NCBI GenBank assembly: GCA_030737875.1
Contig: CM060910.1
Coordinates: forward strand, 250,388,427 to 250,452,426
Source of the DNA: Allium sativum
Taxonomy: Eukaryota; Streptophyta; Magnoliopsida; Asparagales; Amaryllidaceae
Direction: 5' to 3'
Length of the DNA stretch: 64,000 nucleotides
A program made the position numbers and the translations under genes. Below are positions 1 to 12,021 of this stretch, one piece after another (within the stretch, counting starts at the first letter, position 1; each line of letters starts with the position of its first letter). Under the pieces are notes generated by a model. It ran no database searches and was not told the origin of the DNA. It worked only from the letters and a program-made list of their open reading frames with translations.

Positions 1-83
1 ACTATTGTGCTTTCTTTACAATCTTTGGATCCTCCTCTTTCACTACCTTGTTAGAAACTATAGTGAGGAAAACCATCTTCGTT
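1..83 (-). pseudogene. Ty3/Gypsy gag remnant, downstream part
   Basis: Read on the minus strand this short piece carries a charged stretch, KVVKEEDPKIVKKAQ, that continues the gag-like reading found at 2814-3110 on the other side of the Copia element. The two parts meet at the 5-bp target duplication AGTCC, so the Copia element inserted into an already existing gag copy. The left part runs off the window, so its extent is unknown. No start or stop can be assigned. The family call rests on the neighbouring piece and is moderate. Confidence 0.4.
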
Positions 84-88
84 AGTCC
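84..88. repeat. Target site duplication of the Copia element, left copy
   Basis: AGTCC stands immediately before the 5' LTR and again at 2809-2813 immediately after the 3' LTR. A 5-bp duplication is the usual product of LTR-retrotransposon integrase. It shows that the element is one complete insertion. Confidence 0.85.
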
Positions 89-627
89 TACTGAAATTTG
101 TGATACGCAAATCACAATTATGAGCAACAAATTAGCTATGCAGATTTTATTAAGAGATTTGTTGCTATATTTTTGGGATATTTAAGGCAAGGAGTATTTG
201 GCGCTTATCCAAATAAATTTACGACATATATGGAGATAATTTGGGTGCCAAGTTTACTTGGGTATGAAGCAATTCACTCTATAAAAGGCCTACGTTACAT
301 CTTCATTAGGTATGGAATATTTGCCATTGTTCTTCATTATTTTTCTCCTCAAATTGTTTAGCCATTAAATATTCTCTACCTATTTATCAATAATGTTATT
401 GGTTCAAGTTGTGTTTGTTTGTAACGATAGTTGAGATCGGTCATAAATAATTTTTCATAGGTGAATCAATAAAGTGGGTGGTTGGGTGAAATATAGCACG
501 CTCATATTTTCGATATTATTTGTGTTTTTGTTTGTTTTTCAATCACATTCATCTCCAAGTGATTGGGTGAAAGATCCTATTTTTATGTGTGTTTTGTCAA
601 TCTTTCGCTGCATACAAAACCCCAACA
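89..627 (+). repeat. Copia 5' LTR
   Basis: This 539-bp LTR matches 2252-2808 over its whole length with scattered substitutions. It ends in CCCCAACA directly before the primer-binding site. It begins TACTG where the 3' copy begins TGTTA, so the canonical TG has been lost by substitution. The fixed target duplication nevertheless places the boundary at 89. Confidence 0.85.
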
Positions 628-629
628 GT

Positions 630-641
630 TGGTATCGGAGC
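630..641 (+). other. Primer-binding site, initiator-Met tRNA type
   Basis: TGGTATCGGAGC lies two bases after the 5' LTR and differs by one base from TGGTATCAGAGC, the complement of the 3' end of plant initiator methionine tRNA. This site primes minus-strand DNA synthesis. Confidence 0.85.
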
Positions 642-744
642 TAGTTCATCACATGGCTTGGAGTGTTTGTTGGATTAAAGATTGTAGATGTCAGAGATGA
701 TGACGTTTTTGAAGATGATTGTTTTAAATGAAAAGAATTGGGTT

Positions 745-1467
745 TATATGGAAGACTAAGATGGAGGACATTCTATATCTCAATAATTTGCATGATCCTA
801 TTGATGGAGATGGGGAGAAACCCTAAAATATGGATGAGGGAAAGTGGAAGAAAATGGAATAAAGGCGATTGCGTTGATTCGCCTATATTTGGATGATTCG
901 GCGTTCCACCATGTGGCTAGTTGTGGATCCGCGAAGGCATTATGGGACAAATTAGTATCGTTATATGAGTCGAGGAGTGCTACAAGTAAGGCTTTTCTAG
1001 TCCGAAAGTTGGTACAGCTTAGATTGGATGAGGAGAAGTCTGTTGCAGAGCATTTGAACGAATTTCAATATGTGATCAATCAATTGACAAATCTGAAGGT
1101 CAATTTTGATGATGAGTTGAAGGCTCTTTTGTTGATGAGTTCTCTTTCGGAAAGCTAGGAGACTTTGGTTGTTTCATTGAGTAATTCCAATGCTATTGGA
1201 ACTATCTCTTTGGAAATAGTTCGAAGCAGTCTTTTGAATAGGGAGCTAAGGAGAAAAGGGTTGGAGTTGAAATTGGTTCAAACTGAGGCGATGGTAGCAA
1301 GGGACTCGAAGGATACGGTTTAAAAGAAAAAGGGAGCCATTGGTAAAGGTGTAATCACTTGTTTCCATTGTAAGAAGGAAGGTCACAAGCACAGTGATTG
1401 TTATTCATATATACAAGATACGAAGAAGAAGAAGGTGCAAGGTGATAATAACAGTAGGCTTTACTGA
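745..1467 (+). pseudogene. gag: Copia gag, broken
   Basis: This is a decayed nucleocapsid/capsid gene of the Copia type (UBN2-like gag). The longest open piece, 844-1158, contains ALWDKLVSLYESRS and the L..L..DEEKSVAEHLNEF pattern typical of that family. In the same frame at 1360-1401 lies a CX2CX4HX4C zinc knuckle (CFHCKKEGHKHSDC). The frame upstream of about 860 is shifted. A TAG at 1156-1158 sits where the family usually has Trp, and a second stop lies near 1321. Gag would coat the RNA and form the virus-like particle; this copy cannot. Confidence 0.75.
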
Positions 1468-1499
1468 AGGTAACGGAAGTGATTCTTCATGTGGTGTCC

Positions 1500-1873
1500 T
1501 ATTTAGTGTTGTGGAGACTTGGAAGATGGATTCAGAAGCCAGTTTTCACATATGTTGAGTTGTGAAATTTTTTTCTTCGTATGGCATGATAAAGACGACC
1601 AATGGAGTAGAGCTACCAATTTGTGGAGTTAGAGCCGTTAGGTTATAGATGTATGATGGAGTGGTGAGAGAAGTGGCTGGTGTGAGGCACATGCCCACTT
1701 GTTTGCATAACTTCATATCTCTCGATCAGTTAGATCGTCGCAGTTGCACTTATGAGACTCGAGGTGGAGTTTTGAGAGTGAACAAAGGTGATCGTGTGAT
1801 GATGCAAGGAGTTTTGGAGGAGGAAACCTATATAGTTTGGTCGGTTTGGTGGTCGACAATGGAAGACTGGTGA
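1500..1873 (+). pseudogene. Copia protease and GAG-pre-integrase remnant
   Basis: At 1529-1540 the reading DSEASFH matches the aspartic-protease active site DSGASFH with Gly changed to Glu, which would abolish cleavage. Downstream, 1649-1840 encodes DGVVREVAGVRHMP, HNFISLDQLD and GGVLRVNKGDRV, the conserved blocks between protease and integrase in plant Copia polyproteins. Stops separate the pieces. After about 1840 the similarity ends, and the sequence to 2250 is not recognisable pol, so the deletion of integrase, RT and RNase H starts here. Confidence 0.7.
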
Positions 1874-2251
1874 CGGTTGAAGAACCTAGTCCACAACAAG
1901 GTGGAGAGGTTAATATGGTCATTGCTGATGGTCCTAAGGTGGAGGATCATGGTATCGACAAGGGTCTAGATGTTGATAATGCTCGAGGAATCCAGGAGAT
2001 GAAGAGATCATGTCAAGCGAAAGACGGATGTCGAGTTGTGAAATCCATATAGACGAGATGGAGGCCTTTGTTGTATTACAAACACTTTTGAAGATCGCTA
2101 TTGGCATGGTGCACGATTGACAGAGGTGTACCATAAGTGGGTGATGGTGGAGGTTTGTAATGATGTTAATTGAGAAAATAAGGTTGAAAGTGAGAGCTAA
2201 GTTAGTTGGTTTTGAGTGGAGGAGATGTTGTGATTTGGTATCAAGATGGAG

Positions 2252-2808
2252 TGTTAAAATTTGTGATACACAAATCACAATTATAAGCAACAAATTATCT
2301 ATAAAGATTTTGTGGAGAGATTTGTTACTATATTTATGGAATATTTAAGGCAAAGATAATTTGGTGCTTATCCAAATAAATTTATGACATATATGAAAAT
2401 AATTTGGGTGCCAAGTTTACTTGGAGGTCAAGTTTAACTGGGTATAAAGCAATTCACTCTATAAACGGACTAGGTAACATCTTCATTAGGTGTGGAAAAT
2501 TTGCTATTGTTGTTCGTTATCTTTCTTGTCAAATTGTTTAGCCATTAGATATTCTCTACCTATTTCTCAATAAGGTTATTGGTTCAAGCTGTGTTTGTTT
2601 GTAATGATAGTTGAGATCGTTTATAAACAATTTTTTATTGGTGAATCAATAAATAGGGTGGTTGGATGGAATATCGTGCGTTCATATTTCCGGTATTGTT
2701 TGTATTTTTGTTTGTTTTTCAATCGTATTCATCTCCAGGTGATTAGATGAAAAGATCCTATTTTTCTGGGCATTTTGTCAATATCTCGCTGCCCACAAAT
2801 CCCCAACA
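2252..2808 (+). repeat. Copia 3' LTR
   Basis: This 557-bp LTR starts TGTTAAAATTTGTG and ends CCCCAACA, followed by the target duplication AGTCC. A short purine-rich stretch (AAGATGGAG) just before it is the likely polypurine tract. It is slightly longer than the 5' LTR because of small indels. Confidence 0.85.
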
Positions 2809-2813
2809 AGTCC
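2809..2813. repeat. Target site duplication of the Copia element, right copy
   Basis: AGTCC is identical to 84-88. Confidence 0.85.
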
Positions 2814-3110
2814 CTCATAAATAGCATCCTTCAGAGTATGACTCATAGCTAAATCCATAGTTTATGATTCAATCCCGCAGTAAATTTAAAAGCTTTCTTG
2901 TCTTCTGTACAAATCAACCCCATACTGAATCTAGCAAGCACACTAAATTGGTTCGTGACTTCACATACTCCTTGACTGTTGTATCCTCCGGCATAAGATG
3001 CATAAACATCCCTAGTTAAATATCTTCCTCGTCTTGAGAAAGGAACTTCACCTTAAACTTTCTATAGAAGTCATCCTAATAAATATCACCATAATCCATC
3101 TTAGGCTCAA
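2814..3110 (-). pseudogene. Ty3/Gypsy gag remnant, upstream part
   Basis: Minus-strand reading gives the core of a Retrotrans_gag domain: FYRKFKVKFLSQDEED, then MPEDTTVKEYV, then a Leu-rich segment, with several stops. This is the usual F...F.S......TV.EY spacing. It continues across the Copia insertion into 1-83. No pol follows on this side, and the adjoining 3111-4295 cannot be assigned. It is a dead fragment older than the Copia insertion. Confidence 0.5.
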
Positions 3111-4295
3111 CAACATCCCTTAACTCAAAGCCTTACCCTATAACTTTCAGGTAGCTAACTACCTTTTATCACAATCAATCAAACTAATTAGACCAAATAT
3201 ACTCTCACAAGTACCTATTGATGCCCCCGAACACACATAAGACTCTATTATTCTAATGAATACCTATAATACTAGATAAATCATTGCATATCTTAGAAAT
3301 TTCCAGAGCTAAATGGGCGAACATAGGACCCACTTCTGGCTTTCTCCATAGACACCCTAATATGTGTAAGTTATCCCCTAGCCTGTAAATACCGATATAT
3401 CGACACAAGAATGTTAAATGCCTGAGAACTCAAGTGCATTGTTGGAGCTTAAACCTACAGGATCAGACGTCCTCTGTATAAAAATGTTAAAGATTTCATT
3501 AATAATTTCCACATATAATAAATGTATGACTAAGAGACAATGGATAATATAAGCATAAATGGATAAGAGCATAAGCACATATAAGAGGGATCTTGATGAT
3601 TTTTGAAAAATTTCTTCTTTTCCGCATACTTGTATATTTCTAAAAGATCCATTTTATTGAAAACATTTTGAATTTTTTTTTAAAAAAAAAATCAGTTTAG
3701 AAACCGTTTTTTTTCAAATGCATCATTACTAAGGAACATTGATATTTAAATAATGCATGATCCAAAATGATAACCCACACTTCTCGAGATTCTCGAAAAT
3801 GCATAATGTCAAGAAATGCAGATCACTGGGTTATCAAAACATAAATAATACGGAGACTAAACAAATATAATCCAAAATAAACAAACTATCAAGAGCGTTC
3901 CACCGTAGAACAAATGGGACAAGTATGTAAAATGAAAAATATTGGTCTAAAAACCGTATATCATAGTCCCATAAGCACGAGTACATAATCCAAATTAGAA
4001 CACAACATAAAGTAAAATATTCCAAAAATTTGATATATAAGATAAACTATACTCACAAGATAAAGTAATACATGAGGAAAGAAACATACAAAAATAGTGA
4101 TCCTCAAGATAAGCACAACTTTCAAAATATCGAGAACAAGATAGTAACTTGTTGAACAATTTACTTATGGTAGGTAAAAGATGGATATGAATTGGGTTAG
4201 TTAAAAGTCAAGTGAATGTGAGCAGGCATAATATGTGCTGATTAAGTGCAATGAATTTTGAATATATGCTAAGAGTTATGAGATGTATATCAAGT
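3111..4295. other. Unassigned AT-rich sequence
   Basis: I see no convincing reading frame, RNA gene or element boundary here. A T-run followed by an A-run lies near 3669-3690. The stretch is part of the target region into which element A inserted and may be decayed retroelement DNA continuing from the gag remnant, but no motif supports a firm call. Confidence 0.4.
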
Positions 4296-4300
4296 GTCTG
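4296..4300. repeat. Target site duplication of element A, left copy
   Basis: GTCTG precedes TGTAATGACCCG at 4301, and GTCTG recurs at 24917-24921 just after the other end of element A, 20.6 kb away. The match ties the two distant LTRs into one insertion. Confidence 0.9.
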
Positions 4301-7300
4301 TGTAATGACCCGGAAATTTAGCGATCTTGGTTATCCGATATACAACACATATCGAACATCCAAGGATCGAAAATAATGGGTTATTAATGAAAGAAATTAG
4401 AGGGTGAGAATAGATAAGATAGAAACTTAGAATAGAAGAAGAAGAACACACAACATCAGAGTAACATGAATCTCACAGCGGAACGAAACAACATATAATA
4501 GACAACATATCCTTGAAATCAAATCATTATATGTATACACTAATACTATCAGAGTACAGCACTTACAACACAACGGAAATAACTATAGCTATATAATCCT
4601 GAAGTCTCCTGCTCCAAGCTCTCAAAGTATATCCGTAAAATCCCGACTACTTGACTGCCCGTACAAATTTAGGCACCCAAGAGTTTAGGGAAAACAAAAC
4701 AAATAAACTCCGGGTCAGTCATGGGACTGGTATGAGTAAACAGTTTAAAACAGTTTGAACAAGTAAACGATTTCTCATAAGACCACACCGTATAACGGAA
4801 CGGGTTTTTCCCTTATGAGAATCCAAATTATCTTTATATCAAACCCTTTTGATATTACAATAATGTCTATCAACACAATATTATAATCATCTAGCTGAAA
4901 TGCTTCCATCTCACATTCTACATATATAGTATACAATCAAAACCGCAAGCACGTATTGGGGTAATGGATTTCAAACTATGACAAGGTATGGAACCACCTT
5001 TCTCTAGTGTACGTCTAGAGAGGAATATACTGGGTTCAACAAGAACATCTTGCAACCCGGCCACACATGACCGACCACTCATTTCGCTTGAGTGTATCGA
5101 ATGTATATCACCAACGGTTGGGATCAGCAACCGTTTCCCGAATGGGACAGCATAACCAATATATTTTTAGAAGTAAATGAAACTCTAGATCAGGTGATTA
5201 TACACCCTACTTCGGAGCGACCGACTTAGCCATGCTGCCTGCCCGATTTTTGTCATTTACCGGTTGATGAGGCTTGAGGTTACGCTTCATCATCACATCA
5301 GATTCACTTCGAATGCCACATTGTTAGATCCATCGAAAATCACTAATTGACGTCTACAACCGTACATTACTTGTTAGCTAAAGAAGTTTCCATCTACGCT
5401 TCCACTCTTGGTACGGTTTAAGAAATCAATGTACGTGACCTTTCTGGAAATACTCTGTCAGACATTCATTCATACAAGTCATCCAGGAACAGGATGAACC
5501 GAAGGCACTATTCAGTACGTCCATCTTAGGCAGTGTTATCTAAGACTTACACAATAGCCCTTGCACTTTACTCCATCTTCAATTATCTTTGGCATATATG
5601 ATTCGCAACGCTTATGCCAATACAGAGTGGTTCTTTGGATAATAATCCAACCGATCTCTCCATATTAACAACGTTAAAATGGTCAAAACTTTGATAGTCG
5701 GTGAGTTAACTATCAAATGAAAAACAGGTGTGCAAACAACGATATTATTTCCAAATGGAAATTCTATCAATCAATCATCAATCATATATATATATTTACT
5801 TATTTTCTATGTTTAGAAAATATACGTTATTAACACTGGAAAACATTTCTATTGTTTATTTACATATCACTATCATTTCACAACTATCAATCCCTGACTG
5901 TAAACTAGTAGGAGAACAATTCTCTAAATATAAACCCCTAAGGCCGAAACCAACATCAGATCGATACTCAGAAAATTATTCAACTTCACTAATCTCTAGT
6001 CAGTTTCTGATCTTGTTTAACTCTATTTCTTTACCTCTATTCGATTAACTCTATTTGATTAACTCAAATTCGAATAACAAATATTCGATTAATTATTATT
6101 GATCTACTCTAATTGATTAACTCTAACTGATTTAACTCTTTTAACTCTATTTGATTAAACTATATTCGAATAACTCCCCTTTAACTCTATTTATTTAACA
6201 AATAAATATATCCTTTTAATTCTATTTATTTATACAAATACATATCTCCTTATCTCATCCTATTTATTTTGCAAATAAATAATCCATTATCTTATCTTAT
6301 TTATTTACTAAATAAATAATTCACTTTATAAATATTCTATTTATAAAGATTTCCTTCATTTATAATTCCCACTTAAACGTATTTCCTATTTATAAATATT
6401 CCATTTATAAATATTCCTACTTATAAATATTCTATTTATAAATATTCTCTTTTATAAAATCCTCTGATTTTATAAATATTCTCTTTTCAGTATTCAGTTT
6501 GACAAATTCCCCTTTTCTCCAAACCCCGGTATGTTATGGTGTTTAACATATCAAATTTCGATGTCCAATATCGTCCATACACATATAATCAACAATAGGT
6601 TATAATTCACATCATATATCAAAATATATGAAAAACAATAAAATAACTGTTGAGGAATCCAGTCGGATTCCTCCAACCTGTTTCCCGGCATCCACAGATG
6701 TTACATAATAAAATCAACATCACTTTCAGGTCCATATGATATATTCTGTTAAACAGAATCAATATAGAAATTCACTAACTGACTAGCATTTCAATCAAAC
6801 AGCCAACACACAGTCAATCAACCAATATTTAATAGTTCTAAAAATACAACATGAAATTATAAACTGTTCAGAGTTAGTGAGATTTACTCACATTGGACGA
6901 TCATCGTTAATAATGATAACCATCGCTTGATTTCAGAAGGACAATTTATTTTATACTAAATTATAGCGAGCCCCAATTGACTTCCAGTCAGTCCCATTTG
7001 TAGTTGCCATTCATATGATCCTATCAGATCTAATTTTGTTTGTTTCCTTCAATCTGCTACTGCCGTGATGTTTAACCTTCCCCTGCCTTCCATTAAATCG
7101 AAACCAAGATCACACAAGCTTCCAGCATGTGGTGCCAAAGTCATCAAGCACCAAACTCGCTCAATACTCAAAGAACGCTGCTGCATCACTTCTATATCGT
7201 CCTTCACCTTCAAATCAAAATTGTATACTGTTGTTTTCCCCAAACTGATTAATCCAAACAAATATTATAAATTCTGACTTAAATACTAACTTCAAATCCA

Positions 7301-8722
7301 CGGTTTCCTTCTCACTACCCTTCTCCTCTTCACTGATGCAGTTCGAACAGCCACCTCCCATTTCTTGTTTGGCCAAACCTCATGTTTTACCACAACATCT
7401 ACTTTATCCAAAAATTCATGATCCTTGCACATATTCGAACTACAGAAACAGTGCTACTTTCCTTGTTAAAAATCCCAAACTCAAAACCTTTCACACACTC
7501 TCATCCGGATCCATACTTCATCGCTACTCCTCCATGAATCTTCACGTTGAACTCTCTACAAACCCATCTCCTTCGAATACTCCATCCTTCCACCTCAGTC
7601 AAACTCCACTCGAGCTCACGAATCAGTCACGGTTTCCAGTGACGAGAAGGACGAGTTCGAACCCAAAAAGAATGACATACAATTTGAAGAGCAAGACCCC
7701 AGTACCTCATCTATATTTAATTCATGAATTTAGTGGATCAATTTGTATTTTCTTTTGATTTCTTTTTCTGCGATTTGGTTTGGTCTTTGAGAAAGATGCG
7801 GCGGCTCTCATTTTGTTCGAGCAATTTTTGTTTTGAATTAGGTTAAGGAGAAAATGTATTATATAGGATAAACAGGTGGCTGAGAAGAGATGAGGCGTGG
7901 CCTCCCTTATGTCCTCAAAAATTAGGATATTTTAGTGACCCTTCTATATGAAGTTCTGTTCTCATCTGGACGGCCAACGACAGAAATGAAAATACCAGTG
8001 AGACGAGCAATGTCCCACGATCCCAAAAATATAATAATACCGGTAGGTTAGCTTATTCTGTGAAACCCCGAAATGTTGATTACAGGGTGCAAAATACTCC
8101 ATTAAAAAGTTGCTTATTTAATTAATTAAAAATTACAGTAAAATTCTAAAAATTAAATTACCATTATGTCTCAAAAGAACCTTGTATAAATTCAAACCCG
8201 ATCTCTAGTTATATCGAATAAACCGTTACGGTCGATAAACGATTCTATAACGACTATTTTAAAATTTGATTTGGACATATCTCCAAATCTACACGACGAA
8301 ATCCTGATTTTTCTCTTCTGCTGGAAAGATATACTCCACCAGCTCCACACGTTTCTTGTTTCACAGAAATCCGGCTTAAAACGAATCCTGTACATTCAGT
8401 TGAAGTTCAAATCGCCAATTTACAAACTACAGCGCCATTTCGAGCTCGATTTTAATTATATTATAACTACGTTCAAACTGTCGTTTATATAATATATTCG
8501 TTATTCATATTCAATTCGAAGTTGAATTAAATATCACAGAGGATCTTGTTCACACCATATCGCCATTTCATGCAATTTTGATTATTTCAAAATTAAATTT
8601 ATTATTTAATTTATTTATATTTATTATATATTCAATATAATTTAATTAAAATGACCATTTAAATCACTTAATCACTTTGCAAATAATTAAATAAATTAAT
8701 TATAATACCCCTGAATATGCGG
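4301..8722 (-). repeat. Element A 3' LTR
   Basis: Collinear with 20490-24916. The outer end is intact (TGTAATGACCCG at 4301). At the inner end the sequence runs CTGAATATGCGG and then straight into TCCCCACTT, so about a dozen bases covering the LTR's first nucleotides and part of the polypurine tract are deleted. The likely minus-strand TATA box, TATATAAT, lies at 7858-7865. A short stretch of TTCGA/TTAAC repeats (about 6040-6180) is the unexpanded counterpart of the large palindromic array in element E. Confidence 0.85.
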
Positions 8723-9883
8723 TCCCCACTTAAAATAATTTCATCCTCGAATTTGCTAAGGAAGAAAACAAACCCTATTGACTGGATAGAACTTATCTGT
8801 TCACTTCTTAATTTCAGTTTCAACTGAACCAATCTATTTTCAATTAAAATATTAATTAATTCTTATCAACGAAAATTTTCAAAAATCCTGAAAATTTTCT
8901 AACGCCTTAACTTTTCGAAAAATTTCGCTAGCACCTCCTTTGTACTGGTCAATAGGTCAAACTCCAACTTGTCTCTCTAGGCCATCTCCATCCCAAAAGA
9001 AAATCAAACAGCCAAGCGGCTTGCCAATTCGGCTCATAAATCTTATATCCAATAGAAATATAAACTTGTACCTTTTGTCGGCATATCATTTTATCCTTTC
9101 CACCTGTTATCAATTCAGCGCATTTAAGGGCCATCCTAATCAAACTCCGATCTGTTTTTATCCACAAATCTAACCATCCGCTTATCCAAGCCAAATATCA
9201 TTTCAACTCGAGTTTCTTCTCGATTCTCAACTCTTAACTTGATTATCACATTACACTTCAAATTTGAATCTCACAATCCAATTTGTCTTGATATCATTCT
9301 AATTCAATCTCAGTTACCACTTTACTGGCTTTACTTTAATTCAAATTTGCTTTCACAAATTTCTATTAAATTCGTTTTTAATTCAAACAGTCTTTCCCTG
9401 GGAGTTTTTAAACAGTTTACTCTTTTCAAAAAATAAAATTTCCCTTTTTGAAATTAAACACAACTTGTCTTTCCCAAAACTAATTCAAAACAGCATCTCT
9501 GGCATTAATTCATCACTTACAACTCGAAAATGAATAATGATGATGCAGCTGTCATCATCAGAATCTATTTTCCAGCGATCGAAGTGAGTTCAATACTATA
9601 AAACCATTTCTAAACATTTCCACTTTGAAATTCATTTCAAAATATATTTCACACTGCTTGTAAAACAATTTAAAATCTCCCGGGATCTTAAATTTTCCTT
9701 ATTTTTAATCCAAATCCATTTACAAACACTTATCCAATTTTCCAGAATTTTAATTCAATTTCTGGTTTAAATTTCAGATTTAACTCATCTGATTTCACGT
9801 ATTTCACTTATATGAATCCTGGTTGGTTATTTACATAACCATTTAATTTATAACCTTACTCGATTATAAACAACCAATATATC
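8723..9883 (-). other. Element A interior, 3' portion, non-coding
   Basis: Minus strand. It ends toward the 3' LTR with the conserved block GAGGATGAAATTATTTTAAG also seen before the 3' LTR of element E (48427-48446). It also contains the short block TACAAAGGAGG at 8935-8945 shared with E and G. No reading frame is conserved; the E counterpart is homologous in nucleotide sequence but a stop falls in the A frame. The segment is interrupted at 9884-9888 by the target duplication of element B. Confidence 0.7.
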
Positions 9884-9888
9884 CAATA
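9884..9888. repeat. Target site duplication of element B, left copy
   Basis: CAATA precedes TGTAACACCCC and recurs at 20186-20190 after the other LTR. Confidence 0.9.
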
Positions 9889-11132
9889 TGTAACACCCCA
9901 CCTCCGCTAGGGTGGCTCTTGCAAGCACTCTGACTTTGGAGGGGCGTTTGAATTAGGTAAACATGCATAATGATATATCAAGGCAGAACAAGAACATATG
10001 TATATATGTAAACAGAGTAAATAACATAGATAAACAGCGGAAGATTTTAAACCATTTTAAATCAAGTCTGGTACAACATAGCTTTCCAAATAAACAAGTC
10101 TAGATAAAACAACATCAACTGAAAATCTGAAATACATAAGTACTAATCCCCAAAAGAAGTGATAGCCATAGCTAGCTTTATGTCAAACCGTACATGAGAT
10201 AAATCCCACAAGCAAGCAATCCGAAATCCAAGCTAAGCTCCAATATTCCCTCCCTGAGAACCTAGGGGGGGAAACGGAAGAAAAGAGGCGAAAGAAAACA
10301 GGTCAGTCAAAAAGACTGAGTAAGCCCTACTACAATCAATGTAAACTGATAAAGTTAACTGGCATGAGCAGCAGGTATGATCATAAGGATAACAACATAC
10401 TAGCATGATGATTAACTAACAAGGTAGATAAAGGTGTCATCGCATAATCAGGATTAAGGTTTTGCACCACAGGTGTACTAGCAAACTAACATGACTTGAA
10501 TAAACAAGTATTGATCCCTTGGTCCATGCATTGGCCCAATAACATGAAATGACCCTAATACAAGGTCCAACCAAACGGTTTAGTCGATCGGCTCCCTAAG
10601 CCTAACTCGTCATGTGTTGGTGTCAATACGGCCCAAACATAATTGTAGTCGAACTGTGCCGGGTCCACCCTTCGGGTGTATCAAGCCCTTAGGGTGCCAA
10701 CCCCTGGACACCATAAACATGAGTGCACAGTCTCGATCTATTGGTACCCATGGGTGACTTCTCCAAACACGGACTATGTGCACGACCATAGTCCGTCCGG
10801 AACTACATCGGCGTACCACACGGCCGTCGTTTATTTGGTCGCTTACCTCCAGCCCAGTAATCGTGCCCCCTCCCTAGCCTAGCCCCTAGGGCCTTAATGA
10901 TACGATTTTGGGGTTACTGCGGAGTGGGCCCCCATTGCTAGTATTTTCTAGTGGGTTAAGTACGGTTTAACCCTCTTGATAATCATGGATTAACTTGGTT
11001 AAGTGTAACGATGAGTTCACGACTTAACCCCGATTAATCTACCAAGCCCAAGTTGGTTAAGTATTAAGTGGACCATGACTTAACCCTAATCACGAGGCAT
11101 TAATTAATTTTAATGCGCCTTAACCTCTCACA

Positions 11133-11312
11133 TTAGACCTTGTTGTGGTTACTAGTTAAGCCGGGCGGGTCCGGGTAGCTTTACACCACAACTTGGTCTA
11201 ACCTCGGGTTCAAGGTACAACATGGCCAACTTCTCACATTGGGTCCTATTGTTTGTAGCAACTAGTTAAGTCGGTCGGTTCCGGGTTGGTTTACGCTACA
11301 AACTCAACCCAA
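11133..11312. repeat. Tandem covarying hairpins in element B 3' LTR
   Basis: Two consecutive inverted repeats of about 70 bp share a central block (TTAAGYCGG followed by TCCGGG) but have different stems. In 11133-11201 GTTGTGGT pairs with ACCACAAC, and TTAGACC with GGTCTAA outside it. In 11239-11312 GTTTGTAGC pairs with GCTACAAAC, and TTGGGT with ACCCAA. The same pair recurs in the 5' LTR at 18453-18632. By the TATA position it would lie in the transcribed leader, where it could fold in RNA of either sense. Confidence 0.7.
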
Positions 11313-11880
11313 CCTCGAGTTGGCCACACTTATCTTTTCTAAGTGTCATGTCCATCATGTTTCCAAAACATGTTACAAGTTTTCAAGCAATTGGGTAGAC
11401 CTAACTTAATAGGTAAATTCCCAATGGGTAGACCTAACTTAACAGGTAAATTACCAAGCTTATGTTTTTATGTCTTTTAAGTTTTCCCAACCCCAAACGC
11501 AATCCCATCGCTTATATATCGCAATAGCGCATAAAGGATAGAATGAGGGAACTTGGCATAATCACGACATAAAGGTGTTGAAGCCACAAGTTCAACATGG
11601 TGGCATATGAAATGGACATATGTTCATATACTTGCATATTACATTTTTAGGCCTCAAAAGCATGCATAAAACCAAACTTGGCATATTGGAGATACATGGT
11701 GCTAAATAACATGTAGACATGGCCATAAGTTTGCATCTAGCCTCACATGCAAGTTATCATAAGAGATATGATAACTTACATGTTGCCAAAATGCAACCTT
11801 TGGCATAAAGCTTGAAGCTTTATGTTCATAAACCCAAGATAAGCTTGCATAACATGATAGTATGAACAAAGTGTTCAACC

Positions 11881-12021
11881 CAAACTTGCATAACATAACT
11901 TGGCATACTTGCATGATAAACTTGCATATAAACTTGCATATCACAACATGATAAACTTGCATATAACAACATGATAAACTTGCATATGAACTTGCATATC
12001 ACAACATGATAAACTTGCATA
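11881..12021. repeat. TTGCATA-rich tandem array in element B 3' LTR
   Basis: Units of the form ACTTGCATATCACAACATGATAA recur with variation. The same array is in the 5' LTR (19201-19341), and a longer, differently spaced one is in element C. On the strand opposite to the element it reads as open frames rich in Met, Gln, Val and Cys, which are artefacts of the repeat. Confidence 0.8.

Larger units (their letters stand above)
89..2808 (+). mobile_element. Ty1/Copia element, internally deleted (non-autonomous)
   Basis: The element has two LTRs (89-627 and 2252-2808), a primer-binding site next to the first, and a matching 5-bp target duplication. The interior is only about 1.6 kb and holds decayed gag, a decayed protease and the start of the pre-integrase region, then jumps to a short 3' tail. 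Integrase core, reverse transcriptase and RNase H are absent, so it could only have moved with help before or after the deletion. The LTRs differ at many sites, so this is an old insertion. Several lesions are G-to-A on the plus strand (TG to TA at the LTR start, a probable TGG to TAG in gag, GGA to GAA in the protease site), as expected from deamination of methylated cytosine on the other strand. Confidence 0.88.
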
